Source of the DNA: GCA-002712045 sp028112705
GTDB lineage: Bacteria; Pseudomonadota; Alphaproteobacteria; Rhodobacterales; Rhodobacteraceae
Reading direction: 5' to 3'
Assembly: GCA_028112705.1 (NCBI GenBank)
Contig: JAOGYN010000032.1
Span: 1-6,398, forward strand
DNA: 6,398 nucleotides
Each line of letters begins with the position of its first letter. Position 1 is the first letter of the stretch. A program made the translations under genes and the position numbers. Below, piece by piece: positions 4,735 to 6,398 of this stretch. A model generated the notes under the pieces. That model worked only from the letters and a program-made list of their open reading frames with translations, made no database searches and was not told the origin of the DNA.

Positions 4735-6398
4735 TTACATGATATTCAATTCTTCTGCACTTAATTTATAAATATCAGTTGAGCCAGCCGTTGCGCTTTT
4801 ACAAAGGCTAAAAACTGACGGTAAGATATGATTTATGTAAAAACTAGCTAATTTAACACGACTTTGAGCTTTGTCATCGGCAATTGCTCCTTTTAAATGA
4901 AAAAACGCACCAAGAACTAATGCAAAAGATTCAAGATAAGGAGTTGCGCCTGCTAAGCGTTCATTTAAATTTTTTTGCATTACCATCCAACTTGTAGCCT
5001 CACTTAACGTATCTGATGCTGTTTTTAGTTCAGATGATAGTTTTATTAGTTCGTTAGGTGTATTTTCACAAAGATGGTTAATTTCATTTATTATTTCAAA
5101 GGCCGCTTGACCACCATCCATCAATTTTCTTGAAACTAAATCTATGGCCTGGATGCCGTTTGTACCTTCATAAATTGATGTTACTCTTACGTCTCTCCAA
5201 AATTGAGCTGCACCTGTTTCCTCAATAAACCCCATTCCACCATGCACCTGTATTCCTAAGTTTGAAACCTCGATCCCAGTTTCTGTTCCAAAGGCTTTTG
5301 CTATCGGTGTTAATAATGCAGCGCGCGACACCCAACTTTTTTCATGTTCAGCTTTGCTCATGTCTATTGCGACTGCAGTTGCTAAACATATAGCTCTAGC
5401 GGCATAAGTTTTTGACTTCATCGTTAAAAGCATTCTACGGACATCTGCAAAATCTATTATTGTACCTGTTTGGTTTGTTAGAGATTTACCTTGGGTACGT
5501 TGAGATGCAAACTTTACTGCTTTTTGTAAGGCAGCTTCTGCTACACCTAGTCCTTCACCACCGACTCCCAGCCTAGCATTATTCATCATTGTAAACATTG
5601 CCTTCATACCTTGGCTTTCCTCACCAATTAACCAACCTTGTGCTTTATCATATTCCATTACTGCTGTGGGAGAACCGTGTAGTCCAACTTTATGTTCAAG
5701 GGAAACGACTCGAAGGTTATTTTTTTGGCCTAAAGTTCCATCATGATTTGGAATAAACTTTGGAACTATAAAAAGGCTGATACCTTTAGTCCCGGGGGCA
5801 CTATCTGGTAGCCGTGCTAAAACAAGGTGGCAAACATTGTTTGTAAAATCGCTATCCCCCCAACTGATATAGATTTTTTGACCACTGATTGAATAACTTC
5901 CATCATTATTGTTGTTTGCTTTTGACGTTAGTGCGCCGACATCAGATCCCGCTTGTGGTTCAGTTAAGTTCATAGTTCCAGACCATTCACCAGAAATTAG
6001 TTTTGGTAAGTATAAAGATTTTATATGATCGTTGGCGTGGTGCTCTAAGGCGTCTATTTGTCCTTGGGACATTAATGGGTTCAAAGAGAGCGACAGGCAA
6101 GCTCCATTCATCATTTCATTTACACAAGTTTGTATCGTTAAAGGTAAACCCATGCCACCATATTTAGGGTTTGCAGCGACACCTATCCATCCTCCCTCAG
6201 CTACTGCCTTATAGCCATCTGAAAAGCCAGGTGAAGTTCGAACTACTCCGTTTTCTAGAACTGCTGGATTTAGATCGCCGACTCTCTGAAGTGGCGATAA
6301 AACTTCTTCAGCTAATTTAGCCGCTTCATTCAAGATAGCTGAGGTCATTTCTAAAGATGTATCTTCAAAATGGTTTGTGGAACTCAAATTATTATAAT
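4735..6398 (-). CDS. Acyl-CoA dehydrogenase, large DmdC-like class (5' end outside window)
   Basis: This is an FAD flavoenzyme of the acyl-CoA dehydrogenase family that inserts an alpha-beta double bond into an acyl-CoA. A TTG at 6387 gives 550 residues, but the frame stays open to the window edge (…Y-N-N before it). Relatives are about 590-600 aa with an N-terminal segment missing here, so the true start probably lies beyond 6398. Using the TTG numbering, residues about 16-135 are the helical N-domain, and M-N-L-T-E-P-Q-A-G-S-D-V-G (139-151) is the flavin/substrate loop opening the beta-domain. A helical domain follows with Q-V-H-G-G-M-G-F-I-E-E (380-390) and I-Y-E-G-T-N-G-I-Q (405-413), in which Glu407 is the expected catalytic base. 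Residues 420-545 match the extra C-terminal domain seen in DmdC (methylthiopropanoyl-CoA dehydrogenase) and relatives. The fold class is certain; DmdC activity itself is not, because the class covers several acyl chains. Confidence 0.93.
   Translation of the reverse strand, partial: YNNLSSTNHFEDTSLEMTSAILNEAAKLAEEVLSPLQRVGDLNPAVLENGVVRTSPGFSDGYKAVAEGGWIGVAANPKYGGMGLPLTIQTCVNEMMNGACLSLSLNPLMSQGQIDALEHHANDHIKSLYLPKLISGEWSGTMNLTEPQAGSDVGALTSKANNNNDGSYSISGQKIYISWGDSDFTNNVCHLVLARLPDSAPGTKGISLFIVPKFIPNHDGTLGQKNNLRVVSLEHKVGLHGSPTAVMEYDKAQGWLIGEESQGMKAMFTMMNNARLGVGGEGLGVAEAALQKAVKFASQRTQGKSLTNQTGTIIDFADVRRMLLTMKSKTYAARAICLATAVAIDMSKAEHEKSWVSRAALLTPIAKAFGTETGIEVSNLGIQVHGGMGFIEETGAAQFWRDVRVTSIYEGTNGIQAIDLVSRKLMDGGQAAFEIINEINHLCENTPNELIKLSSELKTASDTLSEATSWMVMQKNLNERLAGATPYLESFALVLGAFFHLKGAIADDKAQSRVKLASFYINHILPSVFSLCKSATAGSTDIYKLSAEELNIM

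Noticed and set aside
6032..6214. 60-aa plus-strand frame inside the acyl-CoA dehydrogenase gene
   Set aside because: Shadow of a strongly conserved gene on the other strand.

Overview
The window looks like part of an AT-rich, streamlined bacterial chromosome, most likely a marine alphaproteobacterium of the SAR11/SAR116/AEGEAN-169 sort. This is an inference from low GC (about 30-33% in the metabolic genes), tight gene packing and the kind of genes present; no ribosomal marker is in view. It divides into two unlike halves.

Left half, about 150-2935: an accessory block of unrecognised genes. By hand count it is about 43% GC over most of its length. A short C-terminal tail of a membrane protein (2-127, + strand) precedes it. 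On the minus strand, read in order of transcription, come a 134-aa unknown protein (2184-1780), a gene-free stretch of about 580 bp rich in inverted repeats (1779-1201), an AT-rich (about 20% GC) array of TTGATCAA-like sites with a period of about 37 bp (1200-1059), a ribbon-helix-helix (RHH) DNA-binding protein (994-803), and two overlapping-style, tightly spaced unknown genes (701-456 and 451-152). Divergent from these, on the + strand, is a tryptophan-rich unknown protein (2302-2934). It is followed by TGGTTACA repeats, a hairpin and a clear intrinsic terminator (3082-3112). Composition, small unknown genes and an RHH regulator with an adjacent operator-like array suggest an acquired (phage- or plasmid-derived) island, but there is no integrase, capsid or replication gene in the window to prove it.

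Right half, about 3241-6398: ordinary chromosomal genes. A 59-aa basic small protein with its own TATAAT promoter (3301-3480, + strand) faces two minus-strand genes: an acyl-CoA dehydrogenase of the DmdC/large C-terminal-domain class (6398-4735, 5' end outside the window) and, 27 bp downstream, a 12-helix MFS transporter (4707-3505). These two probably form a transcription unit in which the carrier imports an organic acid and the dehydrogenase oxidises its CoA thioester; the substrate cannot be told from the sequence.

The most unusual items are the RHH gene's phased repeat array and the adjoining repeat-rich gene-free stretch. The latter can be folded along most of its length, includes a potential pseudoknot, and is a candidate large structured RNA or a cis-acting replication/partition locus.
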